A stretch of 64,000 bases of DNA from Micromonospora chokoriensis. GTDB lineage: Bacteria; Actinomycetota; Actinomycetes; Mycobacteriales; Micromonosporaceae. The stretch lies in the NCBI RefSeq assembly GCF_000718555.1, contig NZ_JOAN01000020.1, forward strand, positions 53,515-117,514, in the 5' to 3' direction. Position 1 is the stretch's first letter, and each line of letters begins with the position of its first letter. The notes beneath the pieces are model-generated. The model made no database searches. It was not told the origin of the DNA and worked only from the letters and a program-made list of their open reading frames with translations. Position numbers and translations under genes: made by a program. Below, piece after piece: positions 25,497 through 34,099 of the stretch.

Positions 25497-26381
25497 TCAA
25501 CGCTGCAGTAGCCCCACCACGGCCGCGGTGAACTCCGCCGGCTGCTCGATGTGGGCGAAGTGCCCGCTGTGCTCCAGCACCACCAGGCGCGAGTCCGGAA
25601 GGCCCGCGTGCAGCTGCTCGGCAAAACGGGGACCGCAGATGAAGTCGTGCGCCCCCACGATGACCACGGCGGGTGCGGTGATCTCGCCGAAGTTGTCCCG
25701 TACGTCGAAGGGCGTGGGGTCCTGCGCGCCCGCCGGCCCCGACCAGATCCGCACGGCTGCCTGGAACTCGGCGAACTCGTCCTGTCGACCCCAGAAGTCC
25801 GCGAAGTACGCGGGAAGGGCCGCGCGCAGGGCGGCCACCAACGACTCGTCGTCGGTCGCGGCGCCGATCTGCGCGAAGGCGGCCGGGACCTCCGCCGCCT
25901 CCGGCCGGTCCGGGTGCCGCTGCGGGTACGCGGCGAGGCCGGCCATCGCCTCGGCCCAGAACTCGGCGCCGGTGACGGGGGAGGTGTCGTACAGGGCGAG
26001 GCCGGCGACCCGGTCTGGGTAGGCGAGGGCGTACCGCTGGACGACGAAACCGCCGTGCGAGTGCCCGAGGAGATACACCCGACCTTCCCCGAGGTGCGCG
26101 ACGATGGCGTGCAGGAAACGGACATACCTGTCGAGACGGTATTCGCTGGGGTCGTTGAGCTGTCCCGACGCACCCGTGCCCACCGGCTCGACGTAGACCA
26201 TGGTGAAGTGCGCCTCAAGGCTGGGCGTGCGCAGGTAGGCCCACTCGATGCCCGGGCCGCCGGGGTGCGCCACGCACACCGGGCCGGTGCCGGCGACGTG
26301 GTAGACCTGCCGAACGCCATCGACGGTGAACGTGTGGGCGCCGGGTGCGAGGGCGCTGACGTCGTGGCTGGTGGAACCCAT
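25497..26381 (-). CDS. Alpha/beta hydrolase (proline-iminopeptidase-like)
   Basis: A 294-residue alpha/beta hydrolase. The oxyanion strand is CVAHPGGPG (about 36-44), the nucleophile elbow GHSHGG carries the catalytic serine, and the histidine is in LEHSGHFAHIE; the acid is probably in VIVGAHDFICGP. The HPGGPG motif is typical of the proline iminopeptidase/S33 group. It follows the ECF sigma gene on the same strand after 113 bases and may be part of its regulon. The substrate is unassigned. Confidence 0.85.
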   Translation of the reverse strand: MGSTSHDVSALAPGAHTFTVDGVRQVYHVAGTGPVCVAHPGGPGIEWAYLRTPSLEAHFTMVYVEPVGTGASGQLNDPSEYRLDRYVRFLHAIVAHLGEGRVYLLGHSHGGFVVQRYALAYPDRVAGLALYDTSPVTGAEFWAEAMAGLAAYPQRHPDRPEAAEVPAAFAQIGAATDDESLVAALRAALPAYFADFWGRQDEFAEFQAAVRIWSGPAGAQDPTPFDVRDNFGEITAPAVVIVGAHDFICGPRFAEQLHAGLPDSRLVVLEHSGHFAHIEQPAEFTAAVVGLLQR

Positions 26382-26494
26382 GAGCTATCTCCCGATCTGA
26401 GACCCGCGCGGCGTCTGCCGACACGGTCACTGGTGCATGACGCAGGCCAGATGCACGGGGCGGGGGAGAAGTTCGCTCGGTCGGGGAAGTTTTT

Positions 26495-27418
26495 TCAGAC
26501 CAGCGCGGGGGCGGGGTGGAACAGGGTCAGTTGGCGCACGCGGCCCTCACGCAGCACCTGCAACCACAGCGCCGCCGGCGGGCAGTGCTCCGGGTTGTCG
26601 GGCGGGCTGATCAGGTCGGTTTCCCAGATCAGCACGTCGCCGCTGGCCACCACGTTGCGCAGCTGCTGGCGTACCCCGGCGGTCAGGTCGCAGTTCATGC
26701 CATTGATCGCCAGGTCACGGCCGCCGCGCGGGCCACCCGGCACGATCATCTCGGCGTCCGGCCACCAGCTCTCGCGGACCACCCGCTCGAAGTCGCCGCC
26801 CATCGCAGCGGTGATCATGTCGCGGCCCTCTCGCCAGCGCGAGTCGTTCGCGGCGGCGACGTCGGTGTGCGCCGTGGTCGCCGCCGTTCGGAGGCCGCCG
26901 GCGAGCGCTCGGCGGGCGTGGCTGAGGCGGCTGCGGACGGTGCCGACCGGCACGCCACACAGGGCCGCGATCTGCTCGTACGAGGATGCGTCGCTGAAGT
27001 ACCGCAGCAGCGTGACGAGCCGGTCCGGCTCGGACAGCTGCCCGATGGAGTGCCACACCCAGTCGCGCATGGCGCCCCGGTCCAGTGCCTCCTCTGGGGT
27101 GGGTGTGTCGGCGGGGCGGGCGAACCACTCCGGTTCGGCGACCGGGACGGCGTGCGGGCCGCGCAACGCCATCCGGCTGTTGTTTCGCACGATGGCCCGC
27201 AACCAGGGGCCGATGGCGGCCGGGTCGCGGACCTCGCCGATGCGACGCAGGGCGACGACCATCGCGTCCTGCACCGCGTCCTCGGCGTCCGGCCGGTAGC
27301 CGAGGACGCTCAGCGCGACGGCCCGCATCCCGGCCTCGTGCCGCGCCAGCAGCGCCCCGAGCGCAGCCGCGTCTCCCGCCTGCGCGAGCACGACCAGCTC
27401 CGCGTCGCTCTGCGTCAC
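26495..27418 (-). CDS. ECF sigma factor with C-terminal SnoaL-like domain
   Basis: A 307-residue RNA polymerase sigma factor. Region 2 lies around 10-75 (GYRPDAEDAVQDAMVVALRR) and region 4 around 115-170 (SYEQIAALCGVPVGTVRSRLSHARR). The remaining 120 residues form a SnoaL/NTF2-like domain, as in sigma factors of the ECF41/ECF56 type where the tail replaces a separate anti-sigma factor. No anti-sigma gene is next to it, which fits. The GTG start has AGGAGG 8 bases upstream. The downstream hydrolase is a candidate target. Confidence 0.86.
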   Translation of the reverse strand: MTQSDAELVVLAQAGDAAALGALLARHEAGMRAVALSVLGYRPDAEDAVQDAMVVALRRIGEVRDPAAIGPWLRAIVRNNSRMALRGPHAVPVAEPEWFARPADTPTPEEALDRGAMRDWVWHSIGQLSEPDRLVTLLRYFSDASSYEQIAALCGVPVGTVRSRLSHARRALAGGLRTAATTAHTDVAAANDSRWREGRDMITAAMGGDFERVVRESWWPDAEMIVPGGPRGGRDLAINGMNCDLTAGVRQQLRNVVASGDVLIWETDLISPPDNPEHCPPAALWLQVLREGRVRQLTLFHPAPALV

Positions 27419-27455
27419 GCGTACATCCTCCTACGTCCCCGGGAACGCGATTGGA

Positions 27456-28088
27456 TCATGCTTCGGGTGGGCGGACCTGCGGTGCTGGCCCCTGGAGAGG
27501 GGTGCGTCCGGGGGCGCGCATGCCGTCGAGCAGGACCATGACGACTCGACGCCACCCGTCGGGCCCCGCGTCCACGCCGAGGCAGTGGTCGGTGTCCAGC
27601 GCTGCCCGTGAGCAGAGCAGGACGTCCTGCCAGGTTACGTCCGCACGGAGATCACCCGCCGCGTGTGCCCGCTCGGTGAGCTGGGCAACGGCCTCCTGGA
27701 GCGCGACGGTGCGCTGCGCGAGCTCGGGTGTCGGCGGCCTTTCGCAGGCGGCGGTGACCTCGGCCAGGCCGCGGCTGTCCCGGTGGGCCCCGGCCAGCTC
27801 CAGCACGAACTCCGCCATTGCGTCCCACGGATCCGGGCGCTCCAGGCAGGCCCGCGCGGTGTCGCACAACTCGTCGTAGAGGCCGAGCACCGCGTAGTCG
27901 AGCAGCGCTTCCTTGGTGCCGAAGCGCCGGTACAACGTGCCCACCCCCACGCCGGCCGCAGTGGCGATGTCCAGAGCCGAGACGTCGAGCCCGCGGGCGG
28001 CGATCGCCTCCCGGGTCGCGATGATCAGCTGGCGTCGGTTCTGCCGCGCGTCCGCGCGGACGCCAGACGCCGGATCCAGATCAGGCAT
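27456..28088 (-). CDS. TetR-family repressor
   Basis: A 210-residue TetR regulator. The N-terminal helix-turn-helix (about 15-65) has LDIATAAGVGVGTLYRRFGTKEALL. The ligand domain follows. A perfect 11-base-arm inverted repeat lies 15-41 bases upstream of its ATG, and the same core recurs twice before the SDR/exporter operon at 30502-28206. It therefore very likely represses itself and that exporter operon, with a compound exported by it as inducer. The promoter may be leaderless (a TAGGCT lies 8 bases before the ATG). Confidence 0.9.
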   Translation of the reverse strand: MPDLDPASGVRADARQNRRQLIIATREAIAARGLDVSALDIATAAGVGVGTLYRRFGTKEALLDYAVLGLYDELCDTARACLERPDPWDAMAEFVLELAGAHRDSRGLAEVTAACERPPTPELAQRTVALQEAVAQLTERAHAAGDLRADVTWQDVLLCSRAALDTDHCLGVDAGPDGWRRVVMVLLDGMRAPGRTPLQGPAPQVRPPEA

Positions 28089-28102
28089 CCGGAAAGCCTA
28101 GC

Positions 28103-28129
28103 ACAATCGGACGCATATCGTCCGATTGT
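28103..28129. promoter_or_regulatory. TetR operator (self)
   Basis: ACAATCGGACG and CGTCCGATTGT form perfect 11-base arms around CATAT. It is 15 bases upstream of the TetR start, covering the promoter. Confidence 0.85.
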
Positions 28130-28205
28130 TCTCCGCGACGGTCGGCGGATGCCTGTCAGCTCCCGCCCTCAGGAGAGTCGGGAGCTGACGCGGCGGCGCC
28201 GTCGC

Positions 28206-29699
28206 TCAGTGGGCGGGCACCGCGACGGCGGCCGGGACGGCGTCGTCCGACGCCGAGGTCGGCAGATGCTCCGGCTTGCCGGCGTTCACCAGGATCGCGG
28301 AGACTAGCGCCGCAGCCACGACGAAGATTGTGGCCAGCCAGTACGCGGCCGAGTAGCCGTGCATCAGCGCCTGGTTCTGGACGTGGACGGGGGCCGCCGT
28401 ACCGCCGTGGGTGACCAGGTAGGAGGCGGTGGAACTGGTCGCGACGGTGTTGAGCAGAGCGACGCCGATCGACCCCCCGACCTGTTGCGACGAACTGATC
28501 ATCGCGGAGGCGACACCGACGTCGGTGGGCTCGACGCCGTGGGTGGAGATGCTCATCGCCGGCGTGAACGCGGCGCCGACGCCAATTCCGACCACGGCCT
28601 CGGCGATCGCGATCTCCAGGAAGCTGCTGTCGGCGTCGAGGAGGGCGAGCAGGACCAGGCCGGCCGCGCTGACGAGGTAGCCGCCGACCATGATTGGCCG
28701 TGGCGCGATCCGGTGCGCGAGCCGGGCGCCGACCTGCGTGGCCCCGAGCGCCTGCAGCACCGCCATCGGCATGAACGCCAGGCCGGCCAGGACCGGCGGC
28801 CAGCCCTTGACCTGCTGGAAGTAGTAGCTCAGCAGGAGGAACATCCCGAACATGCTGACAATTGCGAGGCCCACCGACAGGTAGGCGGCTGCCCGGTTGC
28901 GTTCGCTCAGGACTCGCAGCGGGAGCAGCGGCGCCTGCACCCGTGACTGCACCACGATGAAGGCCGCCAGAAGCAGAACCCCGGCGACGAAGGATCCGAC
29001 AGTCGTACCCGCCGACCAACCGTGACTCTCCGCGGCGCTGAAACCGTAGACCAGACTGACGAGGCCGAGGCTGGCCAGCAGCACCCCGGGAATGTCGAGC
29101 CGGGAGCGGTGCCGCTCACCGTCGTCGTGGACCGTGGAGATGGCGCCCACAATCCCGACGACCGCGATCGGAACCAGAATGAACATCGCGAAACGCCAGT
29201 TCAGGTACTGAGTGAGCAGACCGCCGGCGATCAGACCGACGGCGCCACCGGCGATCGAGACCGCGGCGAACACGCCGAAGGCCTTCGCTCGTTCCCGCGG
29301 CTGGGTGAACAACAGGGAGATCAGCGAGAGCGCGGCCGGCGCGAGCAGCGCCGCGAACGCTCCCTGCAGTGCCCGGGCGATCAGCAGCATCGCCGCGTTG
29401 ACCGCCAGGCCGCCGATCGCCGAGGCGATCGCGAAGCCCGCCAGGGCGAGCAGGAAGACGCGCTTGCGCCCCACCATGTCACCGATCCGGCCGCCGACCA
29501 GCAGGAGACCACCAAAAGCGAGACCGTACGCGGTGACCACCCACTGACGACTTCCGTCGGTGAAGTGCAGCGCCTGCTGCGCCGAGGGGAGGGCGATGTT
29601 CATGACGGCGCCGTCGAGAACGACCATCAGTTGGGCGATCGAGATGAATAGCAGGGCTCTCCACCGCTGCGAGTTCGGTGCGGCGTGCCGAGTGGGCAT
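28206..29699 (-). CDS. DHA2-family MFS drug exporter
   Basis: A 497-residue, 14-helix proton-coupled exporter of the EmrB/QacA type. The first helix contains QLMVVLDGAVMNIALP, and motif A is GGRIGDMVGRKRVFLL. The ATG at 29699 has AAGGA 8 bases upstream. It is the second gene of an operon with the SDR at 30502 (38 bases apart), under the TetR operators at 30568-30622. The compound exported is unknown; a xenobiotic or self-made metabolite modified by the SDR is plausible. Confidence 0.9.
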   Translation of the reverse strand: MPTRHAAPNSQRWRALLFISIAQLMVVLDGAVMNIALPSAQQALHFTDGSRQWVVTAYGLAFGGLLLVGGRIGDMVGRKRVFLLALAGFAIASAIGGLAVNAAMLLIARALQGAFAALLAPAALSLISLLFTQPRERAKAFGVFAAVSIAGGAVGLIAGGLLTQYLNWRFAMFILVPIAVVGIVGAISTVHDDGERHRSRLDIPGVLLASLGLVSLVYGFSAAESHGWSAGTTVGSFVAGVLLLAAFIVVQSRVQAPLLPLRVLSERNRAAAYLSVGLAIVSMFGMFLLLSYYFQQVKGWPPVLAGLAFMPMAVLQALGATQVGARLAHRIAPRPIMVGGYLVSAAGLVLLALLDADSSFLEIAIAEAVVGIGVGAAFTPAMSISTHGVEPTDVGVASAMISSSQQVGGSIGVALLNTVATSSTASYLVTHGGTAAPVHVQNQALMHGYSAAYWLATIFVVAAALVSAILVNAGKPEHLPTSASDDAVPAAVAVPAH

Positions 29700-29737
29700 C
29701 GTTGTTTTCCTTCGAGGGAAGTGGTGGCAGTGGGCCG

Positions 29738-30502
29738 TCAGGCGGCGGTCAGGCCGCCATCGATCGCGAGAGCGGCGCCGGTGATGAAGGGGGCTTCGTC
29801 GCTCAGCAGGAAGGCCGCGAGCGCGGCGATCTCGTCGGGCCGCCCGATCCGTCCCACGGGGTGCATGGCGTTGCCCATCTGGAGGGCCTCGTCCGGGTTC
29901 GGGCCCAGGTTTCGCCGCAGGAGAGGGGTGTCGACGCCGCCGGTGACGAGCGCGTTGATCCGTACACCCGTGGCGGCCACCTCGAGAGCCGCCGACCGGG
30001 TGAGCCCGACGACGCCGTGCTTGGCGGCGCTGTAGGAGGCCAGGCCGGCGGACCCGGTGACGCCGCTGACGGAGGCGTTGTTCACGATCGAGCCGCCGCC
30101 AGCGGCCTGCAGCGCGGGGATCTGGTGCTTGAGCCCGAAGAAGACGCTGCTCAGGTTGAGCGCCATCTCGGCGTCCCAGGCGTCCGGGCCGATCTCGGTG
30201 ATCGGACCGAGCGCGGTGGCCGCGCCCACGTTGTTGAACACGCCGTCGAGCCGGCCGTAGTGGTCGACCGCCCGCTGCACCAGCGTCGCCATCTCGGCCT
30301 CGACCGTCACATCTGTCGGCACGAAGATCGCGGCTCTTCCGGCGGAGCGCAGGGTGGCGGCGAGTGCCTCGCCAGCTTCCTTGCCGCGTGCCGCCAGGAC
30401 GACCTTCGCGCCTTCGGCGGCGACTCGTTCCACGAGGGCCTGCCCCATGCCGGAGGTGGCGCCGGTGACCAGAATGACCTTGTTTGCGAAGCGCGTGGAC
30501 AT
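29738..30502 (-). CDS. Short-chain dehydrogenase/reductase (operon with exporter)
   Basis: A 254-residue classical SDR with TGATSGMG (about 13-20), NNVG (about 90), NNASVSG with catalytic serine and the YxxxK motif in SYSAAKHG. The C-terminal ITGAALAIDGG is typical. The ATG at 30502 has AAGGA 6 bases upstream. It is co-transcribed with the downstream exporter and controlled by two TetR-type sites. It may detoxify or convert the exporter's substrate. Confidence 0.88.
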   Translation of the reverse strand: MSTRFANKVILVTGATSGMGQALVERVAAEGAKVVLAARGKEAGEALAATLRSAGRAAIFVPTDVTVEAEMATLVQRAVDHYGRLDGVFNNVGAATALGPITEIGPDAWDAEMALNLSSVFFGLKHQIPALQAAGGGSIVNNASVSGVTGSAGLASYSAAKHGVVGLTRSAALEVAATGVRINALVTGGVDTPLLRRNLGPNPDEALQMGNAMHPVGRIGRPDEIAALAAFLLSDEAPFITGAALAIDGGLTAA

Positions 30503-30567
30503 GGTTGTTCCTTTTCTGGGCGTAGAGGCTGGGTGTTTCGGCGGGTGAGCACGAACGGTCATCCGCA

Positions 30568-30622
30568 GCGGACGACCATCGTCCGCATCAGTGAAGCTAG
30601 TTCAAGGGGACGAGCATCGTCC
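30568..30622 (-). promoter_or_regulatory. Twin TetR operators flanking the SDR/exporter promoter
   Basis: Site 1 GCGGACG-ACCAT-CGTCCGC (30568-30586) and site 2 GGACG-AGCAT-CGTCC (30608-30622) share the core GGACG-N5-CGTCC with the TetR operator at 28103-28129. On the minus strand TTGAAC (30605-30600) and GACGAT (30583-30578), 16 bases apart, form a promoter: site 1 covers the -10 and site 2 lies just upstream of the -35. Confidence 0.8.
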
Positions 30623-30758
30623 ACTTCTGCTAGCGGTCGGCGGAGTGACCCTGACCATCCCCGCCCCAGGAACAAGACTGATCCGCCACCAGCCAGAACG
30701 TCTCGCCCGACGGGTGCGCGGCCCCGGGAAAGGGCCGTGGGCGGGGCAGGATGACGGG

Positions 30759-31523
30759 GTGGACATCGAGCCGGTCGACGCGGCGCCCCAGGAGACGCTT
30801 CCACGAGCGATTCTGCGGCAGCGCTGGGAGAACCTCACCTTCCTGCACTGGGCCGTCGCTCCGGCGCTCGTCGCGCCGTTGCTGCCCGCCGGCACCCGCC
30901 CGGACACGCTGGAAGGCGTCAGCTACGTCGGCCTGATCGGTTTCCGGATGGTCGGGCTCGGCTTCGGCCGTGGCCCCGCGGTGCCCTACTTCGGCACCTT
31001 CTGGGAGACCAATGTCCGGCTCTACTCCGTCGACGACGCCGGCCGACGAGCGGTGGTGTTCCGGTCGCTCGACGCGTCACGCCTGGTGCCGGTGCTGGTG
31101 GCGCGGGCGACGCTGCGCCTGCCGTACCTGTGGTCGTCGATGCGGTTGGACCGCGACGGCGACCGTCGCACCTACCGCTGCCGGCGGCGTTGGCCGGGGC
31201 CGGCGGGCGCGACGAGCCGGATGGTGGTGCGGGTGGGGGAGCGGATCGCCGAACCGACGCCGCTCGAACACTTCGTCACTGCCCGCTGGGGCCTGCACAC
31301 CCGGGCGTACGGTCGTACGCTGCACCTGCCGAACTGGCATCCGAGTTGGCCACTGCACCGGGCTGAGCTGCTACGCCTGGACGACGAGCTGGTCGCCGCC
31401 GCCGGGCTGCCGGCACCGGTCGGGCCGCCGGTCAGCGTGCTCTACTCGCCCGGTGTCGGGGTCAGGTTCGGTCCGCCGGTGGCGGCCCGGTCGCACGCCG
31501 CCGGGCCGCCGGAGTCTCAGTAG
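30759..31523 (+). CDS. DUF2071 (YqjF-like) protein
   Basis: A 254-residue soluble protein of the YqjF/DUF2071 family, recognised by LRQRWENLTFLHWAVAP, GVSYVGLIGFRMVG and PYFGTFWETNVRLYSVD. No biochemical function is firmly assigned to the family. The GTG at 30759 (V-D-I-E-P) has AGGA 9 bases upstream; the longer open frame from 30591 lies in the divergent regulatory region and would overlap operator DNA. Its 3' end overlaps the convergent aldo/keto reductase gene by 7 bases. Confidence 0.8.
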   Translation: MDIEPVDAAPQETLPRAILRQRWENLTFLHWAVAPALVAPLLPAGTRPDTLEGVSYVGLIGFRMVGLGFGRGPAVPYFGTFWETNVRLYSVDDAGRRAVVFRSLDASRLVPVLVARATLRLPYLWSSMRLDRDGDRRTYRCRRRWPGPAGATSRMVVRVGERIAEPTPLEHFVTARWGLHTRAYGRTLHLPNWHPSWPLHRAELLRLDDELVAAAGLPAPVGPPVSVLYSPGVGVRFGPPVAARSHAAGPPESQ

Positions 31524-32494
31524 CGGCCACCCTCGGGTGCGGGCAGCGCATCCAGGTCGGCCAGGTCCTCGGCGCTGAGCCGCACCTCGCCTGCCGCGCA
31601 GTTGTCCACCAGGTACTTCGGGGTCTTGGTGCCGGGGATCGGAATGACCTGGTCGCCCTGGGCGACCACCCAGGCGAGGGCGACCTGCGCGGGGCTGACC
31701 CCGGCCCGGTCGGCGATCTCGGCGACCCGGGCGACGATGGCGAGGTTGGCGCGCAGCGCGTCCTGTTGGAAGCGCGGCAGGCCGCGACGGAAGTCGTCGG
31801 CGGGCAGGTCGTCGAAGGAGGTGAACCGGCCGGCGAGGAAACCGCGACCGAGCGGGGAGAAGGGCAGGAAGGCGACGCCCTGCGTGGCGCAGTACGGCAG
31901 TACCTCGGTCAGCGGGTCGCGGGTCCACAGTGACAGCTCGGACTGCACCGACGCCACCGGGTGCACCGCCTGGGCCCGCACGATCTGGGTCACCGTAACC
32001 TCGGACAGCCCGATCTGCCGAGCCTTGCCCGCCGCCACGACCTCGGCCATCGCACCCCAGGACTCCTCGATGGGCACCTCCGGGTCGACCCGGTGCAGTT
32101 GGTAGAGGTCGACGTGGTCGGTGCCGAGCCGGCGCAGGCTCTCGTCGATCGCCGCGTGGATGTGCTCCGGGCGGCCGTTGTTGCCGATCTTCGGTGAGTT
32201 GCCGGGGCCGCCGGTGGGGGAGGTGGCGACCAGGCCGACCTTCGTCGCCAGCACGGCCCGTTCCCGGTGACCGCCGGCCAGCGCCCGCCCGACCAGCTCC
32301 TCGTTGGTGTACGGCCCGTACACGTCCGACGTGTCGATAAGCGTCGCGCCCAGGTCCAGTGCCTGTCGGATGACGGAGATCGACGTCTCGTCGTCGCGCG
32401 GGCCGGTGATGTCGTAGCCGTGGCTCATTCCCATGCAGCCGAGGCCGATGACGCCGACCTCGGGGCCGGTGCTGCCCAGCGTGGTGGTTCGCAT
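31517..32494 (-). CDS. Aldo/keto reductase
   Basis: A 325-residue NADPH-dependent oxidoreductase of the AKR superfamily. The catalytic tetrad is visible as D and Y in IDTSDVYGPYTNEE, K in ATKVGLV and H in YQLHRVD. The C-terminal cofactor region is PIPGTKTPKYL. The length and motifs fit the AKR11/13-like bacterial branch. The ATG at 32494 is preferred over a start three codons upstream. Convergent overlap of 7 bases with the DUF2071 gene. The substrate is unknown. Confidence 0.88.
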   Translation of the reverse strand: MRTTTLGSTGPEVGVIGLGCMGMSHGYDITGPRDDETSISVIRQALDLGATLIDTSDVYGPYTNEELVGRALAGGHRERAVLATKVGLVATSPTGGPGNSPKIGNNGRPEHIHAAIDESLRRLGTDHVDLYQLHRVDPEVPIEESWGAMAEVVAAGKARQIGLSEVTVTQIVRAQAVHPVASVQSELSLWTRDPLTEVLPYCATQGVAFLPFSPLGRGFLAGRFTSFDDLPADDFRRGLPRFQQDALRANLAIVARVAEIADRAGVSPAQVALAWVVAQGDQVIPIPGTKTPKYLVDNCAAGEVRLSAEDLADLDALPAPEGGRY

Positions 32495-32638
32495 GCGCCC
32501 CACGCTACGACCGGCGCGGGCATCCCGCCCGCCGGGCCTCGTGGTTCACGCGCGCCGGTCTGCACTCAGCGTCACGGGAACGTATGGTCCGGCGTGGTGA
32601 CTGCTGTCTCTGTCCTGCGACTGGGAAGGAGCCGTGAC

Positions 32639-33259
32639 GTGGCAAGCAAACTGGTGGTGGGGACGTTCCTGTCCCTGGACGGTGTGATGCAGGGCCCCGG
32701 TGGGCGTGGTGAGGACGACTCCAACGGATTCCCGCACGGCGGCTGGCTGCCGCCGCACGTCGACGAGGGGTTCGGCGAGATCATGGGCGGCGTGTTCGAA
32801 CGGGCCGACGGCATGCTGCTGGGCCGTAAGTCCTATGACACCCTCTCCGCGCACTGGCCCCACGTCTCCGACGAGGACGGCGGGGCAAAGATCAACAGCA
32901 TGCCGAAGTACGTGGCGACGCGCAGCCCGATGACCGCCGACTGGCGCAACACCGAGGTTCTGGTGGGTGAGGCCGCCGAGACGGTCGCGGCGCTCAAGCT
33001 GCGCACCGACGGCGAGCTGCTCGTGCAGGGCAGCAGCGACCTGCTGCGTACGCTGCAGAAGGCTGGCCTGGTCGACGAGTACCGTCTGCTGATCTTCCCG
33101 GTCGTCCTCGGGCAGGGGAAGCGGCTGTTCGCCGAGGGGACCACCCCGGCGGGGCTGAGGTTGACCGGGTCGCGCACCACCGAGGCCGGCGTCGTCTACG
33201 CCACGTACGACGTGGCGGGCGAGCCCTCGTGCGGCAGTGTCCTGCACGCGGCATCGTGA
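32639..33259 (+). CDS. Dihydrofolate-reductase-like (RibD C-terminal) protein
   Basis: A 206-residue protein with the DHFR/RibD_C fold, seen in TFLSLDGVMQGPGG, MLLGRKSYDTLS, the late GELLVQGSSDLLRTL and DEYRLLIFPVVLGQGKRLF. True folate-binding residues are not all evident, so a general NADPH-dependent reductase role is safer than DHFR. The GTG at 32639 has AAGGAG 8 bases upstream. Its stop overlaps the GNAT gene start (GTGA), so the two are coupled. A paralogue lies at 34598-35200. Confidence 0.84.
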   Translation: MASKLVVGTFLSLDGVMQGPGGRGEDDSNGFPHGGWLPPHVDEGFGEIMGGVFERADGMLLGRKSYDTLSAHWPHVSDEDGGAKINSMPKYVATRSPMTADWRNTEVLVGEAAETVAALKLRTDGELLVQGSSDLLRTLQKAGLVDEYRLLIFPVVLGQGKRLFAEGTTPAGLRLTGSRTTEAGVVYATYDVAGEPSCGSVLHAAS

Positions 33260-33693
33260 TCCACGTTCGTGAGTTCGGGTGGCACGACTACGAGGGCGTC
33301 GCGGCGCTGTGGACCGCGACGCAACGGGATGTGCTGCCCCGCGCGGAGCTGACGGCGAAGCTCACGCGGGATCCGCAGCTGTTCCTGGTCGCCGAGGTCG
33401 ACCAGGCGCTCGCCGGGGTCGTGCTGGGCACGTACGACGGCCGGCGCGGGATGATCCTGCGCCTTGCCGTGGATCCGGCGCATCGCCGACGAGGTCTCGC
33501 CACCCTGCTGGTCGCCGAGTTGGAGAAGCGGTTCGTGGCGCTCGGCTGCCCACGGGTGAACCTGCTGGTCCTGCCGAAGGACACGGCCGCGCTCCGGTTC
33601 TGGCAGGCGCTGGGCTATCTGCCCCAGCCCGATGTGCTCTGCACCAAGCCGATGGGCGCCGCCCCGAGCCGGGTCGAGGACGTAGATCCGTGA
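33256..33693 (+). CDS. GNAT-family N-acetyltransferase
   Basis: A 145-residue acetyltransferase. The acetyl-CoA-binding motif is VDPAHRRRGLATLLVAELE, and the C-terminal strand-loop contains AALRFWQALGY. The small size and motif fit the RimI-like GNAT branch that acetylates amines on proteins or small molecules. It is translationally coupled to the upstream reductase-like gene. The amine substrate is unknown. Confidence 0.87.
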   Translation: MIHVREFGWHDYEGVAALWTATQRDVLPRAELTAKLTRDPQLFLVAEVDQALAGVVLGTYDGRRGMILRLAVDPAHRRRGLATLLVAELEKRFVALGCPRVNLLVLPKDTAALRFWQALGYLPQPDVLCTKPMGAAPSRVEDVDP

Positions 33694-33712
33694 GCGCGTG
33701 ATCGCTGTCGGT

Positions 33713-33756
33713 TTGACGTCGGTCGCGCCGGGTGCAATAGTTAGGCATATGCCTAA
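33713..33756 (+). promoter_or_regulatory. Leaderless promoter and palindromic operator of the ArsR-type gene
   Basis: TTGACG (33713-33718) and AATAGT (33736-33741) are 17 bases apart. The perfect 16-base palindrome TTAGGCATATGCCTAA (33741-33756) contains the ATG start (33749-33751), and the predicted transcription start is about at the A of this ATG. Binding of the encoded repressor would cover the start point and the first codons. Confidence 0.75.
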
Positions 33757-34099
33757 GCATTCGGATGGGACGGGCGGCGCACTGGATGGTGTGTTCCACG
33801 CGCTCTCCGACCCCACGCGCCGCCAGGTCGTGGAGCGCCTCGCTCAGGGGCCAGCCACGACCAGCGACCTGGCTCGTCCGTTTGACATGGCACTCCCGTC
33901 GTTCACCCAGCACCTGCACGTCCTCGAGCGCGCCGGTCTGGTGACCTCGGAAAAGACGGGTCGGGTGCGCACCTACCGGCTCGTACCCCAGCCGTTGGAC
34001 CACCTCGACACCTGGCTCGCCGCGCAGCGCACGCTGTGGACCCGACGCCTGGACCAACTCGACGCACTTCTCTACGACCTGAAGGAGCAACAGCAATGA
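33749..34099 (+). CDS. ArsR-family winged-helix regulator
   Basis: A 116-residue ArsR-type repressor of the subgroup that pairs with SRPBCC proteins. The wHTH reads [19 protein letters not shown], then [22 protein letters not shown] and [21 protein letters not shown]. It lacks the cysteine metal-binding motif of ArsR/SmtB metal sensors, so it probably senses another signal. The ATG at 33749 lies inside its own operator and the mRNA appears leaderless. Its stop overlaps the SRPBCC gene start (ATGA). Confidence 0.9.
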   Translation: MPKHSDGTGGALDGVFHALSDPTRRQVVERLAQGPATTSDLARPFDMALPSFTQHLHVLERAGLVTSEKTGRVRTYRLVPQPLDHLDTWLAAQRTLWTRRLDQLDALLYDLKEQQQ

